The notes under the pieces are model-generated. The model saw only the letters and a list, made by a program, of their open reading frames with translations, was not told the DNA's origin and made no database searches. Of a DNA stretch of 64,000 bases, positions 19,612 through 38,764 are shown piece after piece. A program made the position numbers and the translations under genes. Numbering within the stretch: the first letter of the stretch is position 1; each line of letters begins with the position of its first letter. This stretch comes from Novosphingobium clariflavum (GTDB lineage Bacteria > Pseudomonadota > Alphaproteobacteria > Sphingomonadales > Sphingomonadaceae), in contig NZ_JAPCWC010000007.1 of assembly GCF_026420865.1 (NCBI RefSeq), forward strand, positions 124,001 to 188,000. Reading direction: 5' to 3'.

Positions 19612-20446
19612 CCGGACTGTCGGCGAAGCGATCCGCGAGGCGGCGGAACGCCTCTCAGTAACCAGCGACACTGCAAGGCTCGATGCCGAAGTGCTGATGG
19701 CCCATGCGCTGAGCTGTTCGCGCTCGGCGATGCTGCTCTCGCGGATGCGCGACGCCGCGCCAGATGGGTTCGCGCTGCTGGTGGATCGCCGCGCCGAGCA
19801 TGAACCGGTCGCCTATATTACCGGCCATCAGGAATTCTTCGGAATGCCCTTCGCGGTCGGCCCTGAAGTGCTGATCCCGCGCGGCGATTCCGAAGTGCTG
19901 GTCGAAGCCGCCCTCGCCGCCCGTCCCGATGCCCGCAGGGTGCTCGACTGTGGTACGGGATCGGGCGCGTTACTGCTGGCGGTGCTGGCCAACCTGCCGG
20001 ATGCAACCGGCGTGGGCATCGACAGTTCCCCGGGCGCCCGCACCGTCGCGGCCGCCAATGCGCAGGCGCTGGGCCTGGCCAACCGCGCCCGCATCGCCGC
20101 CGCCGACTGGCACAACCCCGGCTGGGACGAGCCGCTTGGCGGCCCGTTCGACCTCGTTCTGGCCAATCCACCCTATGTCGAGACGACCGTCGCCCTCGAT
20201 CGCTCGGTCGCCGCATTCGAGCCGGCCAGCGCGCTCTATGCCGGTGAGGAAGGCCTGGACGACTACCGGGTGCTGGTGCCGCAACTGCCCCGGCTGCTGG
20301 CTCCGGGCGGAGTCGCGCTGGTCGAGATCGGCTACCGCCAGGCCGAGTCGGTTGCCGCGATCGGACAGGAAGCAGGCCTTTCCAGTCGCTTGCATCGCGA
20401 CCTTGGAAATCGTCCACGCGTGCTCGAGTTTTCAACAATTGCGTAA
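19604..20446 (+). CDS. prmC: Release factor glutamine methyltransferase
   Basis: 280 aa. Methylates the GGQ glutamine of RF1/RF2 using S-adenosylmethionine. Seen: N-terminal helical domain ([27 protein letters not shown]), SAM motif [14 protein letters not shown], and the catalytic NPPYVET. ATG at 19604 lies inside the last codons of prfA (8-nt overlap), so translation is coupled; a TTG four codons upstream is a poorer choice. Directly after prfA, the usual partner. Confidence 0.95.
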
Positions 20447-20685
20447 GATTCCTCTTGGAATCCCGCTCCGGAATGCCTAAGGATTAACGCGAAGCGGCAC
20501 ATGGATGGAATTTCCCATGCGGACGCTTCATCTCCATCATTTGCATGACCATCGCGGCGAAAACGCGCTGCGACTCGGCAACGATGGAGATCACGGCACT
20601 CGGGGGCGATCCGTGATCATGTGACGTGTGGCAGATCGGCCCGAAAGGATCCGGCCGATGCCCTGGGTTTTGAGGAAATAAATCC

Positions 20686-21537
20686 TTGAATAATAATCGT
20701 GGTAACAACCGTCGGCGCGGCCGCGGTAACAATCGCCAGCAGGGCGGCCAGCAGACCAACCGGATCGACAGCAGGGCTCGCGGCAACGCTCCGCAGCTGC
20801 TGGAGAAGTACAAGAAGCTGGCCCATGACGCGCATCTCAACGGGGACCGTGTGACGGAGGAATACTACCTCCAGTTCGCAGACCACTATTTCCGCGTGAT
20901 CGCCGACCAGAAGCAGCGTCAGGACGAGGCTCGCCAGCCCCGCCGCGACGACCGCTCGCCCGATTATTCGGACGATTACGGCGACGATTACGGCGACTAC
21001 GACGCCGTGCCCGAACGCAGCCAGGAACGTCCCGAACGTCAGGAACGCGCCGAGCGTCAGGACCGTTCGGAACGCGGCTATGACCGTTCGGAGCGCCAGC
21101 CGCGCCAGGAACGCGCACCCCGCGCCGAAGCGCCGGCCGACGAATTTGCCGAATCCGAGGCCGCAGCCCAGAGCGACCAGGTCGAAGCCGACGGCAACCG
21201 TTCGGTCTACGAACCGGCCGAGAACCCCTTCGTGCGCGACGCCCGCAGCAACCGTGGCCTGAAGCCGCGCAAGCCGCGCCGCGATCGCCACGAGGACGCT
21301 GACGGCGCCGAGACGGCACCTGCCGCCCAGGCCGCACCGACCGAGGCCGTCCTCGACCCCGCCTCACTGCCGCCCGCCATCTCCGCCAAACCGGAGAAGA
21401 AGGAAAAGAAGCCTGCCGCTGCCGCACCCGTCGACGAAGCGACCGGCGAGGAAAAGCCCCGCCGTCGCCGCACCCGCAAGGCCGCTCCGCCAGCCGACGA
21501 AGCCGGTGACAGCACGCTGGAGGCCGTGAACTCCTAA
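20686..21537 (+). CDS. DUF4167 protein, low-complexity RNA-binding-like
   Basis: 283 aa from a TTG at 20686; TGAGGAAA at 20671-20678 with good spacing decides the start, and no ATG fits. Residues 1-75 are the conserved DUF4167 part: an Asn/Arg/Gly-rich start (NNNRGNNRRRGRGNN) and RIDSRARGNAPQLLEKYKKLAHDAHLNGDRVTEEYYLQFADHYFRV. The rest is low-complexity: DYSDDYGDDYGDYD, then ERPERQERAERQDRSER-type repeats and Ala/Lys/Pro runs. Function unknown; the basic head and disordered tail suggest RNA or ribosome association (inference). Follows prmC after 239 bp. Confidence 0.9.
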   Translation: MNNNRGNNRRRGRGNNRQQGGQQTNRIDSRARGNAPQLLEKYKKLAHDAHLNGDRVTEEYYLQFADHYFRVIADQKQRQDEARQPRRDDRSPDYSDDYGDDYGDYDAVPERSQERPERQERAERQDRSERGYDRSERQPRQERAPRAEAPADEFAESEAAAQSDQVEADGNRSVYEPAENPFVRDARSNRGLKPRKPRRDRHEDADGAETAPAAQAAPTEAVLDPASLPPAISAKPEKKEKKPAAAAPVDEATGEEKPRRRRTRKAAPPADEAGDSTLEAVNS

Positions 21538-21562
21538 GAACGGGCCGCAAGCCCGTGATCGC

Positions 21563-21604
21563 AACGGCCCGCATACCGCCTCGAGAGGCAGTATGCGGGC
21601 CGTT
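21563..21604 (+). terminator. Terminator after DUF4167 gene
   Basis: 14-bp perfect stem (21563-21576 with 21591-21604), inner GCCTC/GAGGC pairing, then a TTTCGTTT tail; 26 bp past the stop. It separates DUF4167 from lnt. Confidence 0.85.
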
Positions 21605-21703
21605 TCGTTTCCAGCTTCCCGCTTGCGTCTCGAAAGGCTTGCCGACATAGCCGCGCAGGACCCATTCCTTTGCCCCGCGAGGCCCTGCCGTGACATCCGC
21701 GCC

Positions 21704-23386
21704 GTGAAATCCGAACCGGCCCTTCCCGGCCGCACCGTCTTGTCCCGGCGCCCCCGCCCTGCCAGCGGCGCCCTTGCCAGCGGCACCCTTGCCATTCTCG
21801 CCGGCGGCGCAGCAGCCTGCGGATTCCAGCCGCTCTCGCTCTGGCCGCTGACGCTCATCGGCGTGGCGGTCCTGCTCGAACTCGTCGCCCGCGCACCGGG
21901 CTGGCAGCGCGCGTTCCTGATCGGCTGGAGCTTCGGGCTCGGCCACTTCACGCTCGGCAACAACTGGATCGCGACGGCCTTCACCTATCAGGCCAACATG
22001 CCGGCATGGCTGGGCATGGTCGCAGTGGTGCTCCTTTCGCTCTACCTTGCGATCTATCCCGCGCTCGCCGCACTTGGTGGCTGGCTGGTGCTGCGCCGAG
22101 CCCGCCAGCCCGGCGGCCCCGCCGTGTTCGCCGCGCTGGCCCTGGCCACGGCGGGGTGCTGGATCGTCGCGGAATGGCTGCGCGCCTGGGTCTTCACCGG
22201 ATTTGCCTGGAACCCGCTCGGCATCGCCCTGCTCGGCGGTTTCGAGACCCGCGGACTGGCACTGGCGGCGCCCTGGATCGGCACTTATGGCCTTTCCGGC
22301 CTGCTGGTGCTGCTCGCCGCCCTGCCCGGACTGTACCTGCGGCTGAGCCGGGCCGCGCCGTCAACGCGCCATCGCGCCCGGCGCTGGGCCTGGGCGCTGC
22401 CGATGCTGGCGATCTACGCCGCGCTGAGTGCTGCGATGTCCCTGCCCGACCGCTGGGCCCAGCGCGAGGAAGGCGCCGTACGCTTCACCCTCGTCCAGCC
22501 CGACATCCGCCAGGAATTCATCGACGATCCGCGCAATTTCGAAACCAATTTCATCACCCTCGCCCGCCTCTCGCTGCCCCGGCGCCCGGGCGAGAAGCGC
22601 GTGGTGTTCTGGCCGGAATCAGGCCTTGGCGACTATGTCCGCGACGGCTATCCGCCCTACCTCTACCGCATCTACACTTATGCCGGTGACCCGGTGCTCG
22701 CCCGCCGTCGGATCGGCCGGGTGATCGGCCCCTACGGGCTGCTCATGACCGGCGCCGTCGACGTGGTGATGAAGGACGAGGAGGAAATCGCGGCCCGCAA
22801 TTCGGTCAGCGCGATCGATGGCGACGGCAACCTCATCGCCTCCTATTCCAAGGCTCACCTCGTGCCTTACGGCGAATACCTCGCGCTGCGCTGGCTGCTG
22901 GAGCCGCTAGGCGCGACCCGCCTCGTACCCGGTGCGCTGGACTTCCTGCCCGGCCCCGGCCCCCGCACGATCGACTTCGGCGACTGGGGCAAGGCAGGGG
23001 TGCAGATCTGCTACGAGATCGTCTTCAGCGGCGAAGTGGTCGATCCGCGCCTGCGCCCGGACTACATCTTCAATCCGTCGAACGACGGCTGGTTCGGCGC
23101 CTGGGGCCCGCCGCAGCATCTGGCGCAGGCCCGCCTGCGCGCAATCGAGGAAGGCCTGCCAGTCATGCGCTCCACCACCACCGGCATCAGCGCGGTGATC
23201 GATGCCGACGGCATCGTGCGTGCCCATGTGCCCTGGCACCAGGCTGGACGGCTCGACGGACTGATCCCGCCGTCCCATCCTCCCACCCTTTTCGCACGCT
23301 GGGGCAACCTGCTGCCGCTTGCATTTGCCGCACTTCTGCTGGTGATTGCGGTTTCTGGCATTGCGCTCCGCCGCCGGGGGGAGTAG
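21704..23386 (+). CDS. lnt: Apolipoprotein N-acyltransferase
   Basis: 560 aa inner-membrane enzyme that adds the third acyl chain to lipoproteins. Several N-terminal transmembrane helices (about residues 25-250) precede a nitrilase-like periplasmic domain whose triad is visible: E305 in [10 protein letters not shown]383 in [12 protein letters not shown] and C436 in VQICYEIVF. The GTG at 21704 is taken because earlier in-frame starts lie within the preceding terminator stem. Stops 41 bp before metK on the same strand. Confidence 0.93.
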   Translation: MKSEPALPGRTVLSRRPRPASGALASGTLAILAGGAAACGFQPLSLWPLTLIGVAVLLELVARAPGWQRAFLIGWSFGLGHFTLGNNWIATAFTYQANMPAWLGMVAVVLLSLYLAIYPALAALGGWLVLRRARQPGGPAVFAALALATAGCWIVAEWLRAWVFTGFAWNPLGIALLGGFETRGLALAAPWIGTYGLSGLLVLLAALPGLYLRLSRAAPSTRHRARRWAWALPMLAIYAALSAAMSLPDRWAQREEGAVRFTLVQPDIRQEFIDDPRNFETNFITLARLSLPRRPGEKRVVFWPESGLGDYVRDGYPPYLYRIYTYAGDPVLARRRIGRVIGPYGLLMTGAVDVVMKDEEEIAARNSVSAIDGDGNLIASYSKAHLVPYGEYLALRWLLEPLGATRLVPGALDFLPGPGPRTIDFGDWGKAGVQICYEIVFSGEVVDPRLRPDYIFNPSNDGWFGAWGPPQHLAQARLRAIEEGLPVMRSTTTGISAVIDADGIVRAHVPWHQAGRLDGLIPPSHPPTLFARWGNLLPLAFAALLLVIAVSGIALRRRGE

Positions 23387-23394
23387 ACGCGAAC

Positions 23395-23420
23395 CCACAT
23401 AAAGATTTCTTTATATGTGG
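23395..23420. promoter_or_regulatory. Dyad in the metK leader (SahR-like operator candidate or hairpin)
   Basis: CCACAT and ATGTGG flank AAAGATTTCTTTAT in the 41-bp lnt-metK gap, ending 7 bp before the metK ATG. The AAAGA/TCTTT core with ACAT/ATGT wings resembles ArsR-family SahR sites as I remember them; it could also fold as an RNA hairpin. Identity is an inference. Confidence 0.45.
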
Positions 23421-23427
23421 TGTCCCG

Positions 23428-24657
<1,230 letters not shown>

Positions 24658-24682
24658 ACGCGCCACAAGGCCTGAAAAATCG

Positions 24683-24712
24683 AAGGGGCGAGGCCGGAAG
24701 GTCTCGCCCCTT
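24683..24712 (+). terminator. Terminator of metK
   Basis: AAGGGGCGAG (24683-24692) pairs with CTCGCCCCTT (24703-24712), extended by GCC/GGT around a GGAA loop, then TTCTGCGTTTT. Confidence 0.8.
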
Positions 24713-24792
24713 TCTGCGTTTTGCGCCCCATCGCTCCATCTCGACCGTAATCGCGCTTCAAACCCTGACCGGGAACGCCTATAGGGAGCGCC

Positions 24793-25923
24793 ATGTCTTC
24801 CGTACGTCCCTGGCGCGACATCGAGCGCCGCAAGAGCCGCCAGATCATGGTCGGCAATGTCCCCGTCGGCGGCGATGCCCCGATCACGGTCCAGACCATG
24901 ACCAACACGCTGACGTCCGACGCGAAGGCGACGATCGACCAGATCCGCCGCTGCGAGGATGCCGGCGCCGACCTCATCCGGGTTTCCTGCCCGGACGTGG
25001 AAAGCACCGCGGCGATGAAGGAGATCGTGCGCGCCGCCCGCGTACCGCTGATCGCCGACATCCATTTCCACTACAAGCGCGCGCTCGAGGCCGCCGATGC
25101 CGGTGCCGCCTGCCTGCGCATCAACCCCGGCAACATCGGCTCGAACGACCGCGTGGCCGAAGTGGTGCGTGCGGCCAAGGCCAACGGCTGCGCGATCCGC
25201 ATTGGCGTCAACGCCGGCAGCCTCGAGAAAGACCTGCTTGAAAAGTACGGCGAGCCTTGCCCCGAGGCGCTGGTCGAATCCGCGCTCGACCATATCAAGC
25301 TGCTGCAGGACCACGATTTCCACGAATACAAGGTGGCCGTGAAGGCCAGCGACGTGTTCCTCGCCGACGCCGCCTACCAGGGGCTGGCCGAGGCGGTGGA
25401 CTGCCCGCTGCACCTCGGCATCACCGAAGCGGGCGGGCTCATCGGCGGCACCGTCAAGTCCTCGATCGGCATGGGCATGCTGCTGTGGTCGGGCATCGGC
25501 GACACCCTGCGCGTCTCGCTCTCGGCGGAGCCGGAAGAGGAAGTGCGCGTCGGCTTCGAGATGCTGAAGGCGCTCGGCCTGCGCACCCGCGGCGTCCGCG
25601 TCGTCTCCTGCCCCAGCTGCGCCCGCCAGGGCTTCGACGTGATCCGCACGGTTGAGGCGCTGGAAGACCGCCTGCAGCACATCAAGACGCCGCTCTCGCT
25701 CTCGGTGCTCGGCTGCGTCGTCAACGGGCCCGGCGAAGCGCGCGAGACCGACATCGGCCTGACCGGCGGCGGCAACGGCAAACACATGGTCTACCTTTCG
25801 GGGGTGACCGATCATGTCGTGCAGTCGGAAGACATGCTGGATCACATCGTCAGGCTGGTCGAGGCCAAGGCCGCCGAGATCGAAGCTGCCAACGCGGCGG
25901 CGGAGGCTCAGGCCGCCGAATGA
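24793..25923 (+). CDS. ispG: 4-hydroxy-3-methylbut-2-en-1-yl diphosphate synthase (flavodoxin/ferredoxin)
   Basis: 376 aa, the GcpE enzyme of the MEP isoprenoid pathway. The [4Fe-4S] ligands are C273, C276 (SCPSC) and C308 ([11 protein letters not shown]) with E315 nearby; the TIM-barrel half opens with [28 protein letters not shown]. Two-domain short bacterial form without the plant/Chlamydia insert. It is followed by a membrane protein gene that starts within its stop codon (ATGA). Confidence 0.97.
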   Translation: MSSVRPWRDIERRKSRQIMVGNVPVGGDAPITVQTMTNTLTSDAKATIDQIRRCEDAGADLIRVSCPDVESTAAMKEIVRAARVPLIADIHFHYKRALEAADAGAACLRINPGNIGSNDRVAEVVRAAKANGCAIRIGVNAGSLEKDLLEKYGEPCPEALVESALDHIKLLQDHDFHEYKVAVKASDVFLADAAYQGLAEAVDCPLHLGITEAGGLIGGTVKSSIGMGMLLWSGIGDTLRVSLSAEPEEEVRVGFEMLKALGLRTRGVRVVSCPSCARQGFDVIRTVEALEDRLQHIKTPLSLSVLGCVVNGPGEARETDIGLTGGGNGKHMVYLSGVTDHVVQSEDMLDHIVRLVEAKAAEIEAANAAAEAQAAE

Positions 25924-26657
25924 GCCGCCTCACCCGCGAACTGGCCGGGCTCGGCGTGACGCTGCGCGATTCGGTGCGGCTCTGGCGGCTCGCCCCGCTG
26001 GTGCCGCTCGTCGCGGTGCTGCCCGAACTGGCCCAGCACGCGGTCGAGATCCGGCTCGGCATGTTCGCCAGTCAGGAGGCTTTCGCCAGCCTGGCACTGG
26101 ATCCGCAGCGCCTGGCGCTCGGCGGGATCAAGATCGCCGCGCTGGTGCTGGCGGTGCTCGCAGGCGCACGGTTCTGGGCCAATCGCACCGCCGGTCTGCG
26201 CGGCTGGAGCCTTGCCGGGATTGCCTGGAAGCAGGTCCTGCTGGGGCTCGGCGTCCAGATCGTCGTCTCGCTTCCGGCCCTCCTCGACCTGCGGGTGGCC
26301 CCCATGGTGCAGCTCACGCTCAGCTTCGTGCTGACGCTTGCCAGCCTGCCCGGGCTGGTGCTAATGGTCGGCGGACTGCTGGGTGACAACGAGACCGGCC
26401 TCCTGGCGATCTACCGCAGCGGCTGGACCAAGGCCCTGCGGATCCTGCTGCACATCGGCCCGGTCTGGCTGCTGCTGCAGGTGCTGCACCGCGCCGACCA
26501 TATTGCCGCGCTGGACCGCCCGATCTGGCTGGTCTGGCTGCTCATGGTGCTCGATGCTCTGGTGGTGGGGCAAATGGCATCGCTTGCCGCCACCGGCCTC
26601 CACCATGGCTACCGCGGCGAAGAAGCCTGCACGGAATCGTTAAACCTTTACGCCTAG
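25920..26657 (+). CDS. Hypothetical inner-membrane protein
   Basis: 245 aa, not recognised. Predicted by eye to have five or six hydrophobic segments (about residues 24-40, 68-82, 104-122, 128-152, 174-190, 200-222) with short charged loops, no signal peptide and no conserved catalytic motif. It begins at the ispG stop (ATGA), so it is co-expressed with ispG. Role unknown; similar-looking proteins of this size in alphaproteobacteria are annotated only as hypothetical. Confidence 0.75.
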   Translation: MSRLTRELAGLGVTLRDSVRLWRLAPLVPLVAVLPELAQHAVEIRLGMFASQEAFASLALDPQRLALGGIKIAALVLAVLAGARFWANRTAGLRGWSLAGIAWKQVLLGLGVQIVVSLPALLDLRVAPMVQLTLSFVLTLASLPGLVLMVGGLLGDNETGLLAIYRSGWTKALRILLHIGPVWLLLQVLHRADHIAALDRPIWLVWLLMVLDALVVGQMASLAATGLHHGYRGEEACTESLNLYA

Positions 26658-26668
26658 GGTCAGGCCCG

Positions 26669-27196
26669 ATGCGTTCGGGCCCTCTTTTCCTGCTGATTGC
26701 CGCACTGGGCGGCGTTGCCTGGCTCGCCCCGCACCTTGATGCGGGAACCGGCTCCTCTCCCTCAGCCCCTGCGTCGATCACCCCCGGCGATGAAGGCGGC
26801 ACCCGGGCGGCATGGCTGGCCGGAGAGATCGAACTGCCCCGCGCCGCCGACGGCCACTTCTACGCCGATGCCAGCGTCGAGCAGCACAGCACCCATTTCC
26901 TGATCGATACCGGAGCCTCCCTCGTGGTGCTGACCGGCAGCGATGCCCGCGCCGCCGGACTGAGCTGGAGCGACAATGACCTCGCCCCGATCGGACGCGG
27001 CGCCACAGGCCCGGTCTACGGCGTGCCGGTCACACTCTCCAGCGTCGAACTGGGCGGCATGACGGCGCGCGACGTGCCCGCGGCCATCGTCCCCGAAGGG
27101 CTCGACGTCTCGCTGCTCGGCCAGTCATTCCTCTCGCAAATAGGCGATGTCCGGATAGAGGGTCAGCGCATGACTCTCGGGAGCGCCAAACCCTGA
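26669..27196 (+). CDS. Retropepsin-like aspartic protease, TIGR02281 type
   Basis: 175 aa. An N-terminal hydrophobic anchor (residues 5-20) is followed by the single-lobe aspartic protease domain: DGHFYADASVEQHSTHFLIDTGASLVVLTGSDARAAGL holds the catalytic DTGAS, and LLGQSFLSQIGDVRIEGQRMTLG is the flap/second-strand region typical of clan AA bacterial members. It should act as a homodimer on the periplasmic face. It starts 11 bp after the membrane protein gene and may share its transcript. Confidence 0.87.
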   Translation: MRSGPLFLLIAALGGVAWLAPHLDAGTGSSPSAPASITPGDEGGTRAAWLAGEIELPRAADGHFYADASVEQHSTHFLIDTGASLVVLTGSDARAAGLSWSDNDLAPIGRGATGPVYGVPVTLSSVELGGMTARDVPAAIVPEGLDVSLLGQSFLSQIGDVRIEGQRMTLGSAKP

Positions 27197-27329
27197 AGGC
27201 TCAGACCGTCCCGCCCCATGGTCCAGCGCCAAATCCCGCAAGACCATACCAGACCACAAAAGCCGTCATCACGGCGGCCGAGAGGTAAGAGGCCCGGACG
27301 ACTTTCGATACAGGGGAGTCCATGCGCGT

Positions 27330-27388
27330 ATGGCCTTGCGGGAACGGGGGGTACGCCCTCTATCGCCCGTTCCGCCGCGCAAGGCCAT
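27330..27388. repeat. Long inverted repeat near the end of the diguanylate cyclase gene
   Basis: ATGGCCTTGCG-GGAACGGG (27330-27348) pairs with CCCGTTCC-N4-CGCAAGGCCAT (27366-27388): 19 pairs broken by a 4-nt bulge, with a 17-nt loop. It lies 19 bp beyond the minus-strand stop, so it may end that transcript, but no T-run follows. Confidence 0.5.
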
Positions 27389-27406
27389 GTCGCCGGTCGG
27401 CGCGCG

Positions 27407-29605
27407 TCAGCCGCCAGTCGAGACGCCCGTTCCCTGAATCGCCTTGCGCCCGACGGTCGAAGTGAAGGCGGGGATCGCGATGCGCCCATCGCGCGGGGCG
27501 ATCGGCGTGCGGATCGTGCTCACCTCGAAGTCCGGCGGCAGCCCGGCATTGACGAGATCGTAGGGCGAGATCCGGGTACGCGTGCAAAGGCCGCCATTGC
27601 CGTCGTTCACCAGCGTCTTCTCGAAGGCGACCCCCAACTGCTCGCCGATGGTGCGGCGCACCGTCGCCACCTCGAGCTGGCCTTCGCCGAAATAGAGCAC
27701 GAAGCGCGTGCCGAGCGGCACGTCCTCCAGCCCGTCGATCAGCGCGCCGGTGGCTGAGAGATTGCGCAGCACGGCCGGATAGTAATGATCCTCGTGGATC
27801 GCGCCGATCCAGCGGAACATCGAAATTCGCTCGTCGCGCTGGCGGGCAGGTCCGCTCGGCACGATGCCCCAGTGCGGCTGGCCGGCGGCAGCGAGGAATT
27901 CCGCCGCCGGCATCGCCTGGGCATAGACAAAGCCCTGGACATGACTGACGCCCAGTTCATGCATCATCGCCAGCTGGTCGAGCGTCTCGATGCCCTCGGC
28001 GGTGGTTTCCATGCCTATGGCCTTGGCCATGGCCACGATCGCGCTGATCAGTGCCTTGTTGCGCGCGCCCGCCTCGGCGGTGCCGCGCACGAAGCTCTGG
28101 TCGATCTTGATCTTGTCGAAGGGCGCCGTACGCAAGTAGCCGAGCGAGGAATAGCCGGTGCCGAAATCGTCGAGGGCAAGCCGCACCCCTAGTGCCTTGA
28201 GCGTGTGGAAGCGGGCATCGGTATCCGCCCCTTCGGCCAGGAACACGCCTTCGGTGATCTCCAGCTCGAGGCGCTCCGCCGCCAAGCCCGAGGCTGCAAG
28301 CGCGCTTGCCACCACCGCAGGGAACCCCGGATCGGTGAACTGGCGCGGCGAGACGTTCACCGCCACGCGCAAGTCCCCCGGCCACTGCGCCGCATCCTCG
28401 CAAGCCTGGCGCAGCGCCCATTCGCCGATCTGGCAGATCATCGGCGATTCCTCGGCGATGGGGATGAACTGGGCCGGACTGATCACCCCTTTGGCGGGGT
28501 GGTTCCAGCGCATCAACGCCTCGGCGCCGGATACCGCGTCGCTGCCCGCCGCGACGATCGGCTGGTAATGGAGTTCCAGTTCGCCGCGAGCCAGCGCATC
28601 GTGGAGGTGTTCCTCCAGCATCCGGCGGTCTTCCGCCGCCGTCAGCAGATCGCGTGAGAAGAAGCGGAACCGCCCTCGCCCGCCGTGCTTGGCGGCATAG
28701 AGCGCAAGATCGGCGTTGCGCACCAGTTCATCAACATCCTGGCCATCGAACGGGGCCACGGCAATGCCCACCGAGGCGCCGATGATGCAGCGATTGCCCT
28801 CCACCGAATAGGGCTGCGAAAGCATGGCGATGATCCGCTCGGCGAGATTACCGAGATCGCCCCGATCCTCCACATCGGGGACGAGGATCTGGAATTCGTC
28901 GCCGCCGAGCCGGCAGATCCGCTCGGCCTGGCCGACGATCGTCACCAGACGATCGGCAACCTGCCGCAGCAGGGCATCGCCGGTCGAATGGCCCAGCGTA
29001 TCGTTGACCTGCTTGAAACGGTCCAGATCGATGAGCAGCGTCGCACAGGGGCGTTCCTGCACGCGGTAGGCCGAGAGCGTGCGTTCCAGCGCCCGTGCCA
29101 TCTCGCGCCGATTGACCAGCCCGGTCAGCGGATCGTGCAGCGCATCGCGCGAGTTCTCCTCGGCGACCCGGCGCTCATCGGTGATCTCAACGCAGAGCCC
29201 GCAGAAGCCCTCGAACCCGCCGCCTGGCCCGAACTGCGCCTCGCCCGACAGCTGCCACCAGCGGCGCTGATCGCCATCACCGGTGCAGACGGTCAGTTTC
29301 TCGAAGCGCGAGCGGCGCGACAGCACGAAACGCAGACTGCGTCCCGATCCGGCACCGTCATCACGAGTCTCAAAAACATCGGTCAGCGGCTGGCCAAGCA
29401 CGGACTCGGGCGAGGACAGCCGACCACGCGCCTTGTCCGACAGATAGCGGATCGCGCCCTGCGCGTCGGATGCCCAGAAGCCGATACCGTCAATGCCTTC
29501 CACCGCCCGGCAGAAGCTCTGCGCTTCTTCCGCACCCAGCAGCGGGGCCTGCCGGGATGCCGCGCGCGCGGCCAACCTGTCTGAACGTCCGAAATTCCAG
29601 GCCAT
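27407..29605 (-). CDS. PAS-GGDEF-EAL-PilZ cyclic-di-GMP protein
   Basis: 732 aa without membrane helices. Residues about 30-145 are a PAS-like sensor (FWASDAQGAIRYLSDKARGRL). The GGDEF motif is exact (234-238), with no RxxD inhibitory site just before it. The EAL domain has E362-A-L, DDFGTGYSS (479-487) and AEGIETLDQL, so both synthesis and breakdown residues look intact. Residues about 586-690 form a PilZ-type effector domain: an arginine cluster (588-593) and NLSATG (615-620). One protein could thus make, degrade and sense c-di-GMP. Monocistronic between long gaps. Confidence 0.92.
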   Translation of the reverse strand: MAWNFGRSDRLAARAASRQAPLLGAEEAQSFCRAVEGIDGIGFWASDAQGAIRYLSDKARGRLSSPESVLGQPLTDVFETRDDGAGSGRSLRFVLSRRSRFEKLTVCTGDGDQRRWWQLSGEAQFGPGGGFEGFCGLCVEITDERRVAEENSRDALHDPLTGLVNRREMARALERTLSAYRVQERPCATLLIDLDRFKQVNDTLGHSTGDALLRQVADRLVTIVGQAERICRLGGDEFQILVPDVEDRGDLGNLAERIIAMLSQPYSVEGNRCIIGASVGIAVAPFDGQDVDELVRNADLALYAAKHGGRGRFRFFSRDLLTAAEDRRMLEEHLHDALARGELELHYQPIVAAGSDAVSGAEALMRWNHPAKGVISPAQFIPIAEESPMICQIGEWALRQACEDAAQWPGDLRVAVNVSPRQFTDPGFPAVVASALAASGLAAERLELEITEGVFLAEGADTDARFHTLKALGVRLALDDFGTGYSSLGYLRTAPFDKIKIDQSFVRGTAEAGARNKALISAIVAMAKAIGMETTAEGIETLDQLAMMHELGVSHVQGFVYAQAMPAAEFLAAAGQPHWGIVPSGPARQRDERISMFRWIGAIHEDHYYPAVLRNLSATGALIDGLEDVPLGTRFVLYFGEGQLEVATVRRTIGEQLGVAFEKTLVNDGNGGLCTRTRISPYDLVNAGLPPDFEVSTIRTPIAPRDGRIAIPAFTSTVGRKAIQGTGVSTGG

Positions 29606-29706
29606 CGACCCTGTCCTGCCAGCATCTCAGGACAAGTGCTTAGTCGCGCGAGAGTTACTTTCCCGTAACCATGACAAGGCCCCCAAAAGGCCAAATCCAA
29701 GAAAAA

Positions 29707-29732
29707 ACCCCGCCGGATCGCTCCGGCGGGGT
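29707..29732 (-). terminator. Terminator of rpoC
   Basis: 11-bp stem ACCCCGCCGGA/TCCGGCGGGGT with a 4-nt loop, followed on the minus strand by TTTTT; 38 bp beyond the rpoC stop. Confidence 0.88.
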
Positions 29733-29769
29733 CTTTCATGGAGCTACGAAGCCCGGTGGAAAACGAAGC

Positions 29770-34074
<4,305 letters not shown>

Positions 34075-34156
34075 GGTTCAATCCCTCTGGGGGTGAATTC
34101 TCTAATCGGACGGAAACTGGGGCGGGCGGAGCGCGGCGGCTCCGCCCGTGATCCCG

Positions 34157-38308
<4,152 letters not shown>

Positions 38309-38562
38309 GAGCTGGTCTTTTTGCCTCTTCGGTTCGGAGCCGATTCGCGATGAACGACCCCTTGGAAATCTCGTCTGCGAGGACGTAATCCCTGCTGCGA
38401 AAGCAGGGCACCCGAAACGCCAAAAGGCCGCCCGGCACGCGCGGAATCCCTGAGGAATCGCCCATTGCGGCCAGCAGCCTGATGCATCGGATGAAATCCC
38501 GAAGGCCTCCTTCCCGGGCATACCCCCGCGCATGGGCAGCCTTGCTCGAGGCCATCGAGCGA
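38309..38562 (-). other. rpoB 5' untranslated leader
   Basis: About 254 nt between the inferred transcription start and the rpoB ATG. It contains a stable hairpin CCCTGCT/AGCAGGG with a short loop (about 38393-38411) and a GAAGG/CCTTC element, but no recognised riboswitch and no credible leader peptide. Confidence 0.5.
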
Positions 38563-38568
38563 GGCGCC

Positions 38569-38597
38569 CATATAGGAGCCGGGCCACCCACTGTCAA
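38569..38597 (-). promoter_or_regulatory. Sigma-70 promoter of rpoBC
   Basis: Minus strand: -35 TTGACA (38597-38592), exactly 17 bp, -10 TATATG (38574-38569). Near-consensus, the best promoter visible in the window. Predicted start about 38562. Confidence 0.8.
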
Positions 38598-38703
38598 TTT
38601 GACCCATCGGGATCCGCCACCTCCCACCCCAGTGCACACCCCTCCCGCCAACGCCGCATTTTCGAAAAACAATCATGAGCATATCGTTTTTCAATATTAT
38701 TGA

Positions 38704-38742
38704 TTGACGATAAGAACGAATCGGATTATCGAATATCGATAT
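38704..38742 (+). promoter_or_regulatory. Promoter and ATATCGATAT operator candidate of the DUF2975/XRE locus
   Basis: TTGACG (38704-38709), 17-bp spacer, TATCGA (38727-38732). The -10 merges into the palindrome ATATCGATAT (38733-38742); further ATATCG copies lie at about 38684-38689 and 38748-38753. The stretch 38660-38760 is strongly AT-rich against its surroundings. XRE binding is inferred. Confidence 0.45.
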
Positions 38743-38764
38743 CAAGCATATCGGAGAACGACCA

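Noticed and set aside
20484..20600. Possible small minus-strand gene ending AAMVMQMMEMKRPHGKFH... between prmC and DUF4167
   Set aside because: The last 36 codons look protein-like, but there is no convincing start or ribosome-binding site and the frame runs into the DUF4167 gene.
23387..23427. SAM or SAM/SAH riboswitch before metK
   Set aside because: The gap is 41 bp and contains only a simple dyad; none of the pseudoknot elements of the known alphaproteobacterial SAM riboswitches can be seen.
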